A stretch of 64,000 nucleotides of DNA from Natrialba magadii ATCC 43099 (GTDB lineage: Archaea; Halobacteriota; Halobacteria; Halobacteriales; Natrialbaceae): positions 2,666,001 to 2,730,000 of the forward strand of contig NC_013922.1 of the NCBI RefSeq assembly GCF_000025625.1. Reading direction: 5' to 3'. How positions within the stretch are numbered: the first letter of the stretch is position 1; every line of letters begins with the position of its first letter. The notes beneath the pieces were generated by a model. The model searched no databases. It was not told the DNA's origin and saw only the letters and a list, made by a program, of their open reading frames with translations. Below, piece by piece: positions 9,379 to 18,860 of this stretch. The translations under genes were made by a program, and so were the position numbers.

Positions 9379-9710
9379 GATAAATTCGAACGCTCTTCGG
9401 TAGTACTGCGGAACTGGCTCTAACAAGTGGATGGTCTACTCCGTTTTGCCGCAGTTCCGGCACTGCAGCCTGTAACTCAGGGATGAGAGCTGTTTGTTAA
9501 CACTCTATCCACCAGTCTACACAAGAGCGAATTCGAAAGTACCCTCATTATGGTTTTCTGAAACTAGTATCGTATCTAATAAGCAGCTAGGAGTCGGATG
9601 TAGTCGCGGCTTGCCAGCCATCATCAGATAAGTTCATTCAGTTCTGAGTAGCGAAACATGCCCCTGGTTCGCAACCTTCTTAATCGAATCCGGTGTCCAC
9701 ACGACTACAG
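9379..9710. other. Intergenic region before ppsA, with possible gene debris and TATA box
   Basis: No open gene is present. On the minus strand, 9386-9475 reads QCRNCGKTE, a stop, then TIHLLEPVPQYYRRAFEF, which looks like a broken short zinc-ribbon protein, but this is only suggestive. CTTAATCG at about 9678-9685 is placed to act as TATA box for a leaderless ppsA transcript starting at 9711. Confidence 0.4.
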
Positions 9711-12068
9711 ATGGCTGTACTCTGGCTGGACGAGATCAGCGCCGGCGACATCGAGAAAGTCGGCGGCAAAGGTGCCTCCCTTGGCGAACTTACCGGAGCC
9801 GGGCTCCCCGTCCCCCCAGGTTTCGTCGTGACCGCCGGAACCTACCGATCATTTATCGAATCGGCCGAGATCGACGAGGAACTCTTCGCCGCCGTCGACG
9901 TCGATGTCGAGGACTCGAGTGCGCTCGCGGCTGCGGCCGACCGCGCGCAGGAACTCATTCTCGAGACGCCGTTCCCCGACGAGTTGCGCGAGGAAATTCT
10001 GGAGTCCTATCGCGAGGTTGGGGACGGCGAGGCGTTCGTCGCCGTTCGCTCCTCCGCGACCGCCGAAGACCTTCCGGACGCGTCGTTCGCGGGCCAGCAG
10101 GAGACGTTCCTCAACGTGACCGAGGAGAACCTGCTCGAGCGCGTCCGTGAATGCTGGGCGTCTCTCTTTACGCAGCGTGCGATCTACTACCGACAGGAAC
10201 AGGGATTCGACCACTCGGCAGTCAACATCGCCGTCGTCGTCCAGCAGATGGTCGACGCCGAGAAGTCCGGTGTGATGTTTACCAGCCACCCCTCGACCGG
10301 CGATCCGACGATGATCATCGAGGCCGCCTGGGGACTCGGTGAAGCGGTGGTTTCCGGGGCAGTCTCGCCGGACAACTACGTCGTCGAACGCGAGGACCGC
10401 TCGGTCGACGTCACCGTCGCCGAGAAGAAGGTGATGCACGTCAAGGACGAAGAGACGGGCAAAACCGTCGAGCGCGAGGTGTCCCCAGACAAGCGGAACG
10501 CTCGCGTCGTCGACGACGACGAAATCGACCGCCTGCTCGACCTCGGCGAGCGCGTCGAGGACCACTACGATACCCCACAGGACGTCGAGTGGGCAATCGC
10601 TGGTGGCGAGGTGTACATGCTCCAGTCCCGTCCGATCACGACGATCGACGAGAGCGAGAGCGCACCCGATGCCGCGTCGGGCTCGGGTGCTGCCGGTATC
10701 GACGCGACACAGGGACTCACCGACGGCAGCGGCAGTGCTGCAGCTGCCGGGAGTAGCGACAACGGGCCCGATACCGGCTCCGACGACAGTTCCGGCGGCA
10801 TTCTCGTTGACGGCCTCGGCTCGAGTCCCGGCACTGTCAGCGGGGCCGCCCGAATTATCACGAAACTCGACGACCTCGACAAGGTCAGCGACGGCGACAT
10901 CATGGTCACCGAGATGACTATGCCCGACATGGTGCCGGCGATGAAACGTGCCGCCGGCATCGTCACCGACGAGGGTGGCATGACCAGCCACGCCGCCATC
11001 GTCTCGCGCGAACTCGGCGTCCCCGCCGTCGTCGGCACGACGAACGCGACGACCGTCCTGGAGGACGGCCGCGTCATCACGCTCGACGGCGACAAAGGCG
11101 CAATACTCGAGGGCCAGGAGGTCGACCCCGACGAGGAGACCGAACCCGTCGAGGAGGTCCGCCCGCAGTCGCCGGTCAAGCCGATGACCGCGACCGAGGT
11201 GAAGGTCAACGTCTCCATTCCCGAGGCCGCCGAACGCGCAGCCGCGACCGGTGCCGACGGCGTCGGCCTGCTGCGCATGGAGCACATGATCCTCTCGCTG
11301 AACCAGACGCCAGCCAAGTTCATCGAGGAAAACGGCGAGGACGCCTACATCACGGAACTCGTCGAGGGCATTCGCGGCGTCGCCGACGAGTTCTACCCGC
11401 GCCCCGTCCGAACGCGCACCCTCGATGCACCCACCGACGAGTTCCGGCAACTCGAGGGCGGCGCGGACGAACCCGACGAGCACAATCCGATGCTCGGCTA
11501 CCGTGGCATCCGGCGCTCGCTGGATCGTCCCGAGGTGTTCGCCCACGAACTCGAGGCGTTCCGTCGGCTCTACGAGATGGGCTACGACAACGTCGAGATC
11601 ATGCTCCCGCTGGTCAACGACGCCGAAGACGTTTACCAGGCCAAGCGCCTGATGGAAGAAGCCGGCATCGACCCCGAGAAACGCAAGTGGGGTGTGATGA
11701 TCGAGACGCCGGCCTCCGCGCTAGCGGTCGAGGAAATGGCCAATGCAGGGATCGACTTCGCCTCGTTCGGGACGAACGACCTCACCCAGTACACGCTTGC
11801 CGTGGATCGGAACAACGAGCACGTCGCAGATCGGTTCGACGAACTGCACCCCTCCGTGTTGCGACTGATCAGCGACGTGATCGAGACCTGTCGCGAGAAC
11901 GACGTAGACACGAGCATCTGTGGCCAGGCAGGCTCGAAGCCCGAGATGGCACAGTTCCTCGTCAACGAAGGCATTAGCTCGATTTCGGCGAACATCGACG
12001 CCGTGCGTGACGTCCAGCACGAGGTCAAGCGCGTCGAACAGAAGTTGTTGCTCGATTCGGTCCGCTAA
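9711..12068 (+). CDS. ppsA: Phosphoenolpyruvate synthase
   Basis: Makes PEP from pyruvate, ATP and water (giving AMP and phosphate), the entry to gluconeogenesis. The 785-residue protein has the usual order: N-terminal ATP-grasp-like nucleotide domain (VGGKGASLGEL, residues 15-25), the mobile swivelling domain with phosphorylated histidine H427 in GGMTSHAA, and a C-terminal PEP/pyruvate barrel (FGTNDLTQY, ICGQAGSKPEM with C737). Between the first two is a low-complexity Ser/Ala/Gly/Asp linker of about 55 residues (roughly 317-370). ATG 9711 is preferred to an in-frame start at 9693 because it begins the conserved strand and fits the TATA spacing. Confidence 0.96.
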   Translation: MAVLWLDEISAGDIEKVGGKGASLGELTGAGLPVPPGFVVTAGTYRSFIESAEIDEELFAAVDVDVEDSSALAAAADRAQELILETPFPDELREEILESYREVGDGEAFVAVRSSATAEDLPDASFAGQQETFLNVTEENLLERVRECWASLFTQRAIYYRQEQGFDHSAVNIAVVVQQMVDAEKSGVMFTSHPSTGDPTMIIEAAWGLGEAVVSGAVSPDNYVVEREDRSVDVTVAEKKVMHVKDEETGKTVEREVSPDKRNARVVDDDEIDRLLDLGERVEDHYDTPQDVEWAIAGGEVYMLQSRPITTIDESESAPDAASGSGAAGIDATQGLTDGSGSAAAAGSSDNGPDTGSDDSSGGILVDGLGSSPGTVSGAARIITKLDDLDKVSDGDIMVTEMTMPDMVPAMKRAAGIVTDEGGMTSHAAIVSRELGVPAVVGTTNATTVLEDGRVITLDGDKGAILEGQEVDPDEETEPVEEVRPQSPVKPMTATEVKVNVSIPEAAERAAATGADGVGLLRMEHMILSLNQTPAKFIEENGEDAYITELVEGIRGVADEFYPRPVRTRTLDAPTDEFRQLEGGADEPDEHNPMLGYRGIRRSLDRPEVFAHELEAFRRLYEMGYDNVEIMLPLVNDAEDVYQAKRLMEEAGIDPEKRKWGVMIETPASALAVEEMANAGIDFASFGTNDLTQYTLAVDRNNEHVADRFDELHPSVLRLISDVIETCRENDVDTSICGQAGSKPEMAQFLVNEGISSISANIDAVRDVQHEVKRVEQKLLLDSVR

Positions 12069-12170
12069 CAGCGCTCCGTCCGGTCACGTTTTCGACTCCG
12101 TTGAGGGCTCCTTTCACGCCGCCAGTCAGTAAACGCAACGACTAAACGCCGGACGGCCCACCGACGAGAT

Positions 12171-13268
12171 ATGCAACGCGAGCCCCAAGCGTTCGACCGG
12201 GTGCTCTCCTCGATGTGTACGACACCCCATCCGGTCGCACGCGAGGCGGCCGAACGATTTCTTGCGACGAACCCCGGCGATCCGGGAACCTACCCCACGA
12301 TTTCGGCCCTGGAGGACGAGGCCATCGAACTACTGGGAGAGGTGGCGGGGCTTGACGACCCTGCCGGCTACGTCGCAAGCGGCGGCACGGAGGCGAACAT
12401 CCAGGCCGTTCGAATCGCCCGCGAACGCGCCAGGTCGACGGCTGCGACAGCCGAGACGCCGACCGTCGTCATGCCCCAATCGGGCCACTTCAGCTTCCAG
12501 AAGGCAGCGAATGTGCTCGGCGTCGACCTCGAACTGGTCCCCACCGACGACGAGCACCGCGTCGATCTCGAGGCCGTCCGCGCCTGCGTCGACGAGACGA
12601 CGGCGATGGTCGTCGGCGTTGCCGGCACGACCGAGTACGGCCGCGTCGACCCGATTCCCGAACTCGCTGAGATCGCTCAGTCGGTCGACGCACTACTCCA
12701 CGTTGACGCCGCCTGGGGCGGGTTCGTCCTGCCCTTTACCGACCACGCATGGCACTTCGACCACGCACCCGTCGACACGATGGCGATCGACCCACACAAG
12801 ATGGGCCAGGCCGCGGTCCCCGCCGGCGGCTTGCTCGTCCGCGACGAGACGCTGCTCGACGAACTCGCCGTCGACACGCCGTACCTCGAGTCCACCTCGC
12901 AGGCGACGCTGACTGGAACCCGGTCCGGTGCCGGCGTCGCGAGCGCCGTCGCCGCGATGGAAGAACTGTGGCCCGACGGCTACCGCGACCAGTACGTCCG
13001 CTCGCAGAACAACGCCGAGTGGCTCGCCGCCGAACTGGCAACCCGGGGGTACGACGTCGTCGATCCCGAACTCCCGCTCGTCGCAGCCAACGTGCCAGAA
13101 GCCACGTTCGAGGCGCTTCGCGACGCTGGCTGGCGAATCTCCAGCACCGGCAGCGGCGAACTTCGAGTCGTCTGCATGCCCCACGTGACGCGGACACAAC
13201 TCGAGTCGTTCGTCGCTGCGCTCGATGCACTCGAGTCTGAGTCGGAGACGCCAACTGCGACGACGTAA
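12171..13268 (+). CDS. mfnA: PLP-dependent tyrosine/aspartate decarboxylase MfnA
   Basis: A 365-residue group II pyridoxal-phosphate decarboxylase. In haloarchaea the MfnA family is thought to decarboxylate aspartate to beta-alanine for coenzyme A; in methanogens it makes tyramine for methanofuran. Visible motifs are [16 protein letters not shown] (cofactor binding), HVDAAWGGF and the Schiff-base lysine K210 in [15 protein letters not shown]. Length matches the archaeal family. Haloarchaea lack methanofuran, so the aspartate role is the more likely, as inference. Confidence 0.93.
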   Translation: MQREPQAFDRVLSSMCTTPHPVAREAAERFLATNPGDPGTYPTISALEDEAIELLGEVAGLDDPAGYVASGGTEANIQAVRIARERARSTAATAETPTVVMPQSGHFSFQKAANVLGVDLELVPTDDEHRVDLEAVRACVDETTAMVVGVAGTTEYGRVDPIPELAEIAQSVDALLHVDAAWGGFVLPFTDHAWHFDHAPVDTMAIDPHKMGQAAVPAGGLLVRDETLLDELAVDTPYLESTSQATLTGTRSGAGVASAVAAMEELWPDGYRDQYVRSQNNAEWLAAELATRGYDVVDPELPLVAANVPEATFEALRDAGWRISSTGSGELRVVCMPHVTRTQLESFVAALDALESESETPTATT

Positions 13269-13314
13269 TTCAATTTTCGATACTCGTTTATCACCGCCGC
13301 CGCGAGAGGTGTGT

Positions 13315-13689
13315 ATGGCGCTCGATCGGATCGATGGCGTTGCGCTCGTCGGCTTCGCACTGTTGGCCGTCGCATCGCTGACGCTGTCACTCGAGCAAAT
13401 CGCGGTCGCAGCCGCCTTCGGCGGGTTCGTCCTCTCGCTGTCGGTCTGGCGGCTCTATGGCGGGCGGCCCTGGGAGGCGCTCGGCTGGCTCGCCTGGGTC
13501 GGTGCGGCCGTCGCGCTCGTCGTCGATTTCGATCTGCTGACGTTTCTCGTCACCTTCGGTGGGTTTGGGTTGATGGGTGCTGGATTGCTGCTCGGGAGCC
13601 GACTCGATCTCTTTCCAGCAATCTGGGACGCGGAACCAGGCTCCGAATCTGACGATAGTGACGCTGTCGACAGTACGACGGATGAATGA
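13315..13689 (+). CDS. Small membrane protein, four predicted segments
   Basis: A 124-residue hydrophobic protein beginning MALDRIDGVALVGFALLAVAS at the ATG of 13315; the upstream in-frame extension is Arg-rich and not credible. Four membrane segments (about 7-25, 28-45, 56-72, 74-95) are followed by an acidic Ser/Asp tail that ends DAVDSTTDE. I do not recognise it; its function is unknown. It follows mfnA by 46 bp and could be co-transcribed. Confidence 0.75.
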   Translation: MALDRIDGVALVGFALLAVASLTLSLEQIAVAAAFGGFVLSLSVWRLYGGRPWEALGWLAWVGAAVALVVDFDLLTFLVTFGGFGLMGAGLLLGSRLDLFPAIWDAEPGSESDDSDAVDSTTDE

Positions 13690-14077
13690 GTGATGGTCGT
13701 GCAGGACCGCGATTTCTCAACCACCAACAGTTATAGACGCCGACCGTCTAGGGTTGCGTACAGATGACGACGCGCGCTGTCGTTCCGGTCTGTTCTCGCC
13801 CGATGCGAATGTAGCGACAGCGCCGTCACCGAGTAGAGCATCACGACCGCACCCGGTCATACGGGTTCTTCGTGGCGCGAAACTCGGTTCGATCGAGTGG
13901 ACCACTGCTCTGGTCACGGGGCACTGGTCACCGTTTACCGCTTTCCGCTTCCCAGTTGCTGCTCACCGCCGACTGGCGAGCAGACTCGTGAGCGAGCCCA
14001 CTGGCGAAGCGAGCAAACCGACCCAAATCCCATCCCAAACCGGCGGGTTTTACGCCCGCCACCGACAGAACACGCAT
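13690..14077. other. Intergenic region before metG
   Basis: A 388-bp stretch with no credible gene on either strand; open frames here have skewed, Arg-rich composition typical of shadows. Just before metG, GGCGGG and CCCGCC (14042-14060) form a hairpin-capable repeat around TTTTACG. The TTTTA inside it lies about 27 nt before the ATG, so it can equally be read as a TATA box for a leaderless metG transcript. Confidence 0.45.
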
Positions 14078-16231
14078 ATGAGCACGGATTCAACAACAAC
14101 TGACGACGCATTTCCGACGGATCGTCCCGCCGTCGTGACCTGCGGGTTGCCCTATGCCAACGGCGACCTGCACATCGGTCACCTGCGGGGGTACATCGGC
14201 GCAGACGCATTCTCGCGCGCACTCGAGACGCTCGGCCAGGAAACGGCCTACGTCTCCGGCTCGGACATGCACGGCACGCCCGTCGCCGTCAACGCCGAGG
14301 AGGAGGGCGTCTCGCCAGAGGAATTCGCGATGGAGTGGCACGAACAGTACGAAGAGACGTTCCCGAAGTTCAACGTCGACTTCGACAACTACGGCCACAC
14401 GCACGACGAGACGAACACCGAATTCACCCAGGAAATCGTTCGCACGCTGGACGACGAGGGGTACGTCTACGAGAAAGAGATTCAGGTCGCCTACGACCCC
14501 GACGCAGATCAGTATCTGCCCGACCGCTACGTCGAGGGGACCTGCCCCTACTGTGGCGAGAAGGCCCGCGGCGACGAGTGTGACGAGGGCTGCCAGCGCC
14601 ACCTGGAGCCAGGCGAGGTCGAGGACCCAACGAGTACGATCACCGGCAACGCAGCGGAGTACCGCGACCGAACCCACAAGTTCTTCGAGGTTTCCGAATT
14701 CGCCGACTACCTCACCGAGTTCCTGGACGGCCTCGAGGGTACCTCGAACGCGCGCAACCAGCCCCGGCAGTGGATCGAAGAGGGGCTGCAGGACTGGTGT
14801 CTCACCCGAGATATGGAGTGGGGGATCGACTATCCAAACGGAGATAGCGAGACCACGGAAGACATCGTCCTCTACGTCTGGGTCGACGCTCCCGTCGAGT
14901 ACATCGCCTCGACGAAGCAGTACGCAGACCGCGTCGGCACCGACGAGTACGACTGGGAGCGTGTCTGGAAAGACGATGGCGACATCGTCCACGTCATCGG
15001 CCGCGACATCATCCAGCACCACACCATCTTCTGGCCCGCGATGCTCGAGGGCGCAGGCTACAACAAGCCCCGTGCGGTCGCCGCAACGGGCTTCATCACG
15101 ATCAACGGCAAGGGGCTCTCCACCAGCCGGAATCGTGCGATCTGGGCAAAGGAGTACCTAGAGGAGGGCTTCCACCCCGACCTGCTTCGGTACTACCTAA
15201 CTACGACCGGCGGCCTCCAGCAGGACGTCGACTTCTCCTGGGACGCCTTCCAGGAGAAGGTCAACGGCGAGTTAGTGGGGACGGTCGGCAACTTCTGGTA
15301 CCGCTCACTCCTGTTCGCCTATCGCAACTACGAGGGGACGCCGGAGGCAGACGTCTCCGAAGAAGTCGCAGAGCGTATCAAGGGCGCTATCGGCCAAACC
15401 CGCGAGGCCGTCAACGACTACTCGCTGCGCGGCATCGGCCAGGCCGCAACCCAGCTCGCCCAGTTCGGCAACGAGTACATCCAGCGCAACGAACCCTGGA
15501 AGCTCACCGACGACGACCCCGAGCAGGCTGCACAGGTTATCCGTGACTGCGTTCAGATCGCCAAGGCCGTCGGCGTCCTCCTCGAACCAATCGCCCCCGA
15601 CAAAGCCCAGGCGCTCTGGGAGCAGTTAGGCGAGGACGGCGACGTGTCGGACGTTCATCTCGAGGACGCACTCGAGTCCCCGCCGCGAAACTTCGACGAG
15701 CCGGGTGAGCTCTTCGAAAAGATCGAAGACGACCGCGTCGCGGAGCTGAACGAGAAGTTGGAAGAGCGAGTTGCGGCGGCCGGCGATGATGACGAGAGCG
15801 ACGACAACGAGGAAACCGAAAGCGACGACACTGCGTCGGACGAATCGGCGGCTATGGCAGACGAAGATGAAGGCGAAGACGCAGCCACCGGCGACCTCGA
15901 GCCGCTCCTCGAGGAGCGTATCGGCTTCGAAGACTTCCAGGAACTCGACATCCGCGTCGGTCGGATCGAGTCGGCCGAGGGGATCGAGGGTGCGGACGAT
16001 CTCGCGAAGCTCGAGGTCGACATCGGGTTCGAGACGCGCCAGGTCGTCGCGGGCATCAAGCAGCTGCACGACCTCGACGAACTGCCGGGCGAGAAGTGCA
16101 TCCTGCTCGCAAACATGGAGCCCGCGGAGCTGTTCGGTGTCGAATCGAACGGCATGATCCTCGCGGCGGGCGACGAAGCGGATCTGCTGACGACCCACGA
16201 CGACGCTGTCGTGGGCGAGAAAGTGCAGTAA
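14078..16231 (+). CDS. metG: Methionyl-tRNA synthetase
   Basis: Charges tRNA(Met) with methionine in the cytosol. The 717-residue protein carries the class I signature LHIGHLRG (HIGH at residues 32-35), a zinc-binding insertion CPYCGEKARGDECDEGC, the KMSKS-equivalent KGLSTSRN (K345), and a separate C-terminal EMAP/Arc1p-like tRNA-binding domain (from about residue 605, IGFEDFQELDIRVGRI). An Asp/Glu-rich linker of about 60 residues joins catalytic and tRNA-binding parts. The frame is open upstream, but ATG 14078 begins the expected N-terminus and the extension is non-coding in character. Confidence 0.96.
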   Translation: MSTDSTTTDDAFPTDRPAVVTCGLPYANGDLHIGHLRGYIGADAFSRALETLGQETAYVSGSDMHGTPVAVNAEEEGVSPEEFAMEWHEQYEETFPKFNVDFDNYGHTHDETNTEFTQEIVRTLDDEGYVYEKEIQVAYDPDADQYLPDRYVEGTCPYCGEKARGDECDEGCQRHLEPGEVEDPTSTITGNAAEYRDRTHKFFEVSEFADYLTEFLDGLEGTSNARNQPRQWIEEGLQDWCLTRDMEWGIDYPNGDSETTEDIVLYVWVDAPVEYIASTKQYADRVGTDEYDWERVWKDDGDIVHVIGRDIIQHHTIFWPAMLEGAGYNKPRAVAATGFITINGKGLSTSRNRAIWAKEYLEEGFHPDLLRYYLTTTGGLQQDVDFSWDAFQEKVNGELVGTVGNFWYRSLLFAYRNYEGTPEADVSEEVAERIKGAIGQTREAVNDYSLRGIGQAATQLAQFGNEYIQRNEPWKLTDDDPEQAAQVIRDCVQIAKAVGVLLEPIAPDKAQALWEQLGEDGDVSDVHLEDALESPPRNFDEPGELFEKIEDDRVAELNEKLEERVAAAGDDDESDDNEETESDDTASDESAAMADEDEGEDAATGDLEPLLEERIGFEDFQELDIRVGRIESAEGIEGADDLAKLEVDIGFETRQVVAGIKQLHDLDELPGEKCILLANMEPAELFGVESNGMILAAGDEADLLTTHDDAVVGEKVQ

Positions 16232-16336
16232 CGCCGTCCCAAGTCAAGTCTCCCGGACGCGTCGATCCTGGCGCAAAACTCGATTTTCACGTCTTACTCG
16301 CGGCGTTTGTTTTGTCAATCTCGAGCAGGCGACAGC

Positions 16337-18673
16337 CTACAGCGGAATCGTGAGCAGGTTCCAGTACCCCAACAGCAGGCAGAACCCAGCCGTCGCGAGC
16401 ACGACGAGCGTGTAGTGGACCCGAGAGCGCAGCGTCCACCACGAGAGCCGCCAGGACTGGACGGCGTACCCTGCCGCGACGACCGTTCCGAGCGCGCCGA
16501 CCAGTGGTAACACGGCGAGCAGCTGGAAACTCGTCGGCGGGTTGCTGAACAGCGTATACGGCTGCAACAGGTAGAGCACGACAGTACCGACGAGGAAGCC
16601 GAACAGCGCCCCACTCGAGCCGCCGGCGACCCAGCGCGCCCACCCTGCGTTGTGAAGCGGTGTTGATGACTGCGAGGACTGGGTCCGTGTCTGCGGCTGG
16701 GACACCGACTTCGATTGTGACTCCTCGGCTACGGACGCACTCGAGTCCCCGTCTGACTCAGGACTGGCGCTGTCCGAATCTGTGGTACTTGAAGCCGCCG
16801 AACCGTCGATCTGCTGCGTCTCAGACGGCGATTCCGTGTCAGGCGCACCACTCGGTGCTGACGCAGCGGAATCGGTGTCGGCCTCGCCAGTAGTTGCGTC
16901 GGAAAGCTCGTTCTCACTCCCGCTATTGCCGCCACCGCCGCTCCCATCGCGACCACTACGGAACCGCCGCCAACCACGTGCCAGCGGCCAGCCAACGGCA
17001 CCCGAGAGCATTCCCAGCATCGTCGCGCCGGCGACTCCGCCGTGCAGCGAGAGTGACTCGTGCCACGACTGGCGTTCGAACGCCTGGAAATCGAGGAAGA
17101 GATATCGAACGTCACCATCTTGCTCGCCGAACGCAAGCTGCGTATCGCCCTCGACCGCCTCGAAGCGGAGCGGCTCGACCTCCACCCAGCGGTCGGGACC
17201 CCCACCGAAATCCGTGACGAGAAAGCCATCGTCGTCGACGCGGACATCGGCGCTGGCCGCTTGCACCGTCGACGGCAGCTTCCCCATCGTCGTTTCGACG
17301 ACCCGAACGCTGCGGTAGGTGCCCTCGAGTTCGCCGGCGCGAGCGGGTGGACCATCGGGTTCGCCTGGCGTCAGCTCGTCTTCGCCCTCTGCATCGGACA
17401 GAAACTCAGCAGCGAACCCTTCACGGAACTCGCCGCTTGCCACCGCCCCGCTGTCGGTGTTGTACGTGACGAAGACGCCGAGATCGGCCGCGGGAACCAG
17501 CCAGAGGTCGCTGTAGAACGAACCCGGAATGTGGCCGTTGTGCTCGAGTGTCCGGTGTGCCTGCGGGCCGATGGTACCCTCGATGAACCCGAAGGTGAAG
17601 CCGTCGAGCGCGTCGTGGTGGGTGAACCACTGTTCCTGGAGCTGGGACACGGCATCGGACTCGAGTACCCGACTATCGTCGGTGCCAAGAGAACCGTCCC
17701 CAAGCTGTGCGCGCATGAATTGCGCCATGTCGGTCGCCGACGCGCTCATCGAGCCAGCGGGGGCGAACTCGAGGAGCAGACCGGGCGCTTCCTGGGGCGA
17801 TCCAAGAAGCGCGCTGTATCCCGTGGCGGCGTTCTCGCTCGCCGCCTCGTCCGGGAACGGTTGTGCGAACGACGACTGGGTCATCGACAGCGGGTCGAAG
17901 ACGTTCTCCTGAGCGTACTGTCCGAAGGGTGTGCCGGCGATATCGGCGACGACCTGGGCGGCGAGTGCGGTTCCGTAGTTCGAGTAGGCGATCACCTCGC
18001 CGGGCGGGCGGACACGGGCCGGCTGTTCGTCTGAGAGCACTGTTGGCAAGTCTCGCATGTCGTCGGGATCGGTGACCCACGTTCCCTGAAACCGCTCTTC
18101 GAAGCCGGCCGTGTGCGTCGCGAGATGAGCCATCGTGATCGATTCGGTGTGTGTTTCAGGAATCGAGACGGACTCGAGGTACGTCGTTACGTCCTCGTGT
18201 GGATCAAGCTGTCCGTCCTCGATCAGTTGCATCGCAGCCGTCCAGACGATCGGTTTCGAGACGGATCCGATTCGGAACCGCGTGTCGGCGGCGTCGACGG
18301 GCTCCTCGGTGTCGGCGTCTGCCACGCCGTATCCTTTCGTGAGGATGGCCTCGTCGTCGTGGACGACGGCGACGGACGCGCCGACGATATCGTGTTCGTC
18401 GAGGGCCGTGTCCAGTGCGTTGTCGACGAACGACTCGACGGCGTCGGGATCCAGCTCTAGGTCGAGTTCGGCCGCGTCTTGCTGTGCGTGCAGTGTGGCG
18501 GTGGTCGGACCGCTTCGTCCGTTTCCGTTGTGCTCCGAGTGTTCACCCGGCTGAGACAGTTCGGATGTCGATGCGTCAGCACCGGCAAGCTCCGTGAGCG
18601 GCCCGGCGAGCGATGCCGTTCCGAGAAGCGCCGAGCCGGCGAGAAGCTGCCGGCGGGAGGGATCGGTCGACAT
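16337..18673 (-). CDS. Exported serine beta-lactamase-like hydrolase with membrane C-terminus
   Basis: A 778-residue class C beta-lactamase/penicillin-binding-fold protein. The N-terminus is a Tat signal (SRRQLLAGSALLG). The active-site motifs are all present: SVSK (S137, K140), YSN (Y230-N232) and HNGHIPG as the third motif. After an accessory beta domain comes a low-complexity Ser/Asp linker and a C-terminal region of about 100 residues with three membrane segments, so the enzyme is probably anchored outside the cell. Haloarchaea have no peptidoglycan; related proteins are esterases or D-peptidases, and the substrate is unknown. The start at 18673 is fixed by the Tat motif. Confidence 0.88.
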   Translation of the reverse strand: MSTDPSRRQLLAGSALLGTASLAGPLTELAGADASTSELSQPGEHSEHNGNGRSGPTTATLHAQQDAAELDLELDPDAVESFVDNALDTALDEHDIVGASVAVVHDDEAILTKGYGVADADTEEPVDAADTRFRIGSVSKPIVWTAAMQLIEDGQLDPHEDVTTYLESVSIPETHTESITMAHLATHTAGFEERFQGTWVTDPDDMRDLPTVLSDEQPARVRPPGEVIAYSNYGTALAAQVVADIAGTPFGQYAQENVFDPLSMTQSSFAQPFPDEAASENAATGYSALLGSPQEAPGLLLEFAPAGSMSASATDMAQFMRAQLGDGSLGTDDSRVLESDAVSQLQEQWFTHHDALDGFTFGFIEGTIGPQAHRTLEHNGHIPGSFYSDLWLVPAADLGVFVTYNTDSGAVASGEFREGFAAEFLSDAEGEDELTPGEPDGPPARAGELEGTYRSVRVVETTMGKLPSTVQAASADVRVDDDGFLVTDFGGGPDRWVEVEPLRFEAVEGDTQLAFGEQDGDVRYLFLDFQAFERQSWHESLSLHGGVAGATMLGMLSGAVGWPLARGWRRFRSGRDGSGGGGNSGSENELSDATTGEADTDSAASAPSGAPDTESPSETQQIDGSAASSTTDSDSASPESDGDSSASVAEESQSKSVSQPQTRTQSSQSSTPLHNAGWARWVAGGSSGALFGFLVGTVVLYLLQPYTLFSNPPTSFQLLAVLPLVGALGTVVAAGYAVQSWRLSWWTLRSRVHYTLVVLATAGFCLLLGYWNLLTIPL

Positions 18674-18715
18674 TACAGATAGGTGTCGATTCAAACGGGT
18701 ACAACATATGTGTTT

Positions 18716-18733
18716 GGAGTAATATTTTACTCC
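18716..18733. promoter_or_regulatory. Perfect palindrome upstream of the beta-lactamase-like gene
   Basis: GGAGTAA and TTACTCC are exact inverted copies separated by TATT, in an AT-rich patch 43-60 nt upstream of the 18673 start and within the divergent region facing the winged-helix regulator at 18861. The position suits an operator that overlaps or lies just upstream of the minus-strand TATA box. The adjacent regulator is a candidate to bind it; that is inference. Confidence 0.5.
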
Positions 18734-18860
18734 TGTCCGGCGAGTCGATGACGAGAGAGAGAGACAACGGAGAGGTGATGGACAGATGCCGAGCAGACGG
18801 CTAGACAACGGGCAGATACCAGACAGACGAACAGGAACTGACAGATGACTTCATAGGCGA

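Larger units (their letters stand above)
5851..9380. other. AT-rich island with protease, IS630 element and remnants
   Basis: From the stop of the PhzF gene to about 9235 the DNA is clearly richer in A and T than both flanks, apart from the inserted IS element, which has host-like GC. Codon use in the protease and the membrane protein (many aaa, aat, ata, tta) differs from all neighbours. Together with one complete and one decayed IS630-type transposase this suggests a horizontally acquired segment and insertion hotspot. No integrase, tRNA or clear attachment site is visible at either edge. Confidence 0.7.

Noticed and set aside
14042-14060. GGCGGG...CCCGCC hairpin before metG as a terminator
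   Set aside because: It lies 18 nt before the ATG without a downstream T-run; the TTTTA in its loop fits a TATA box better.
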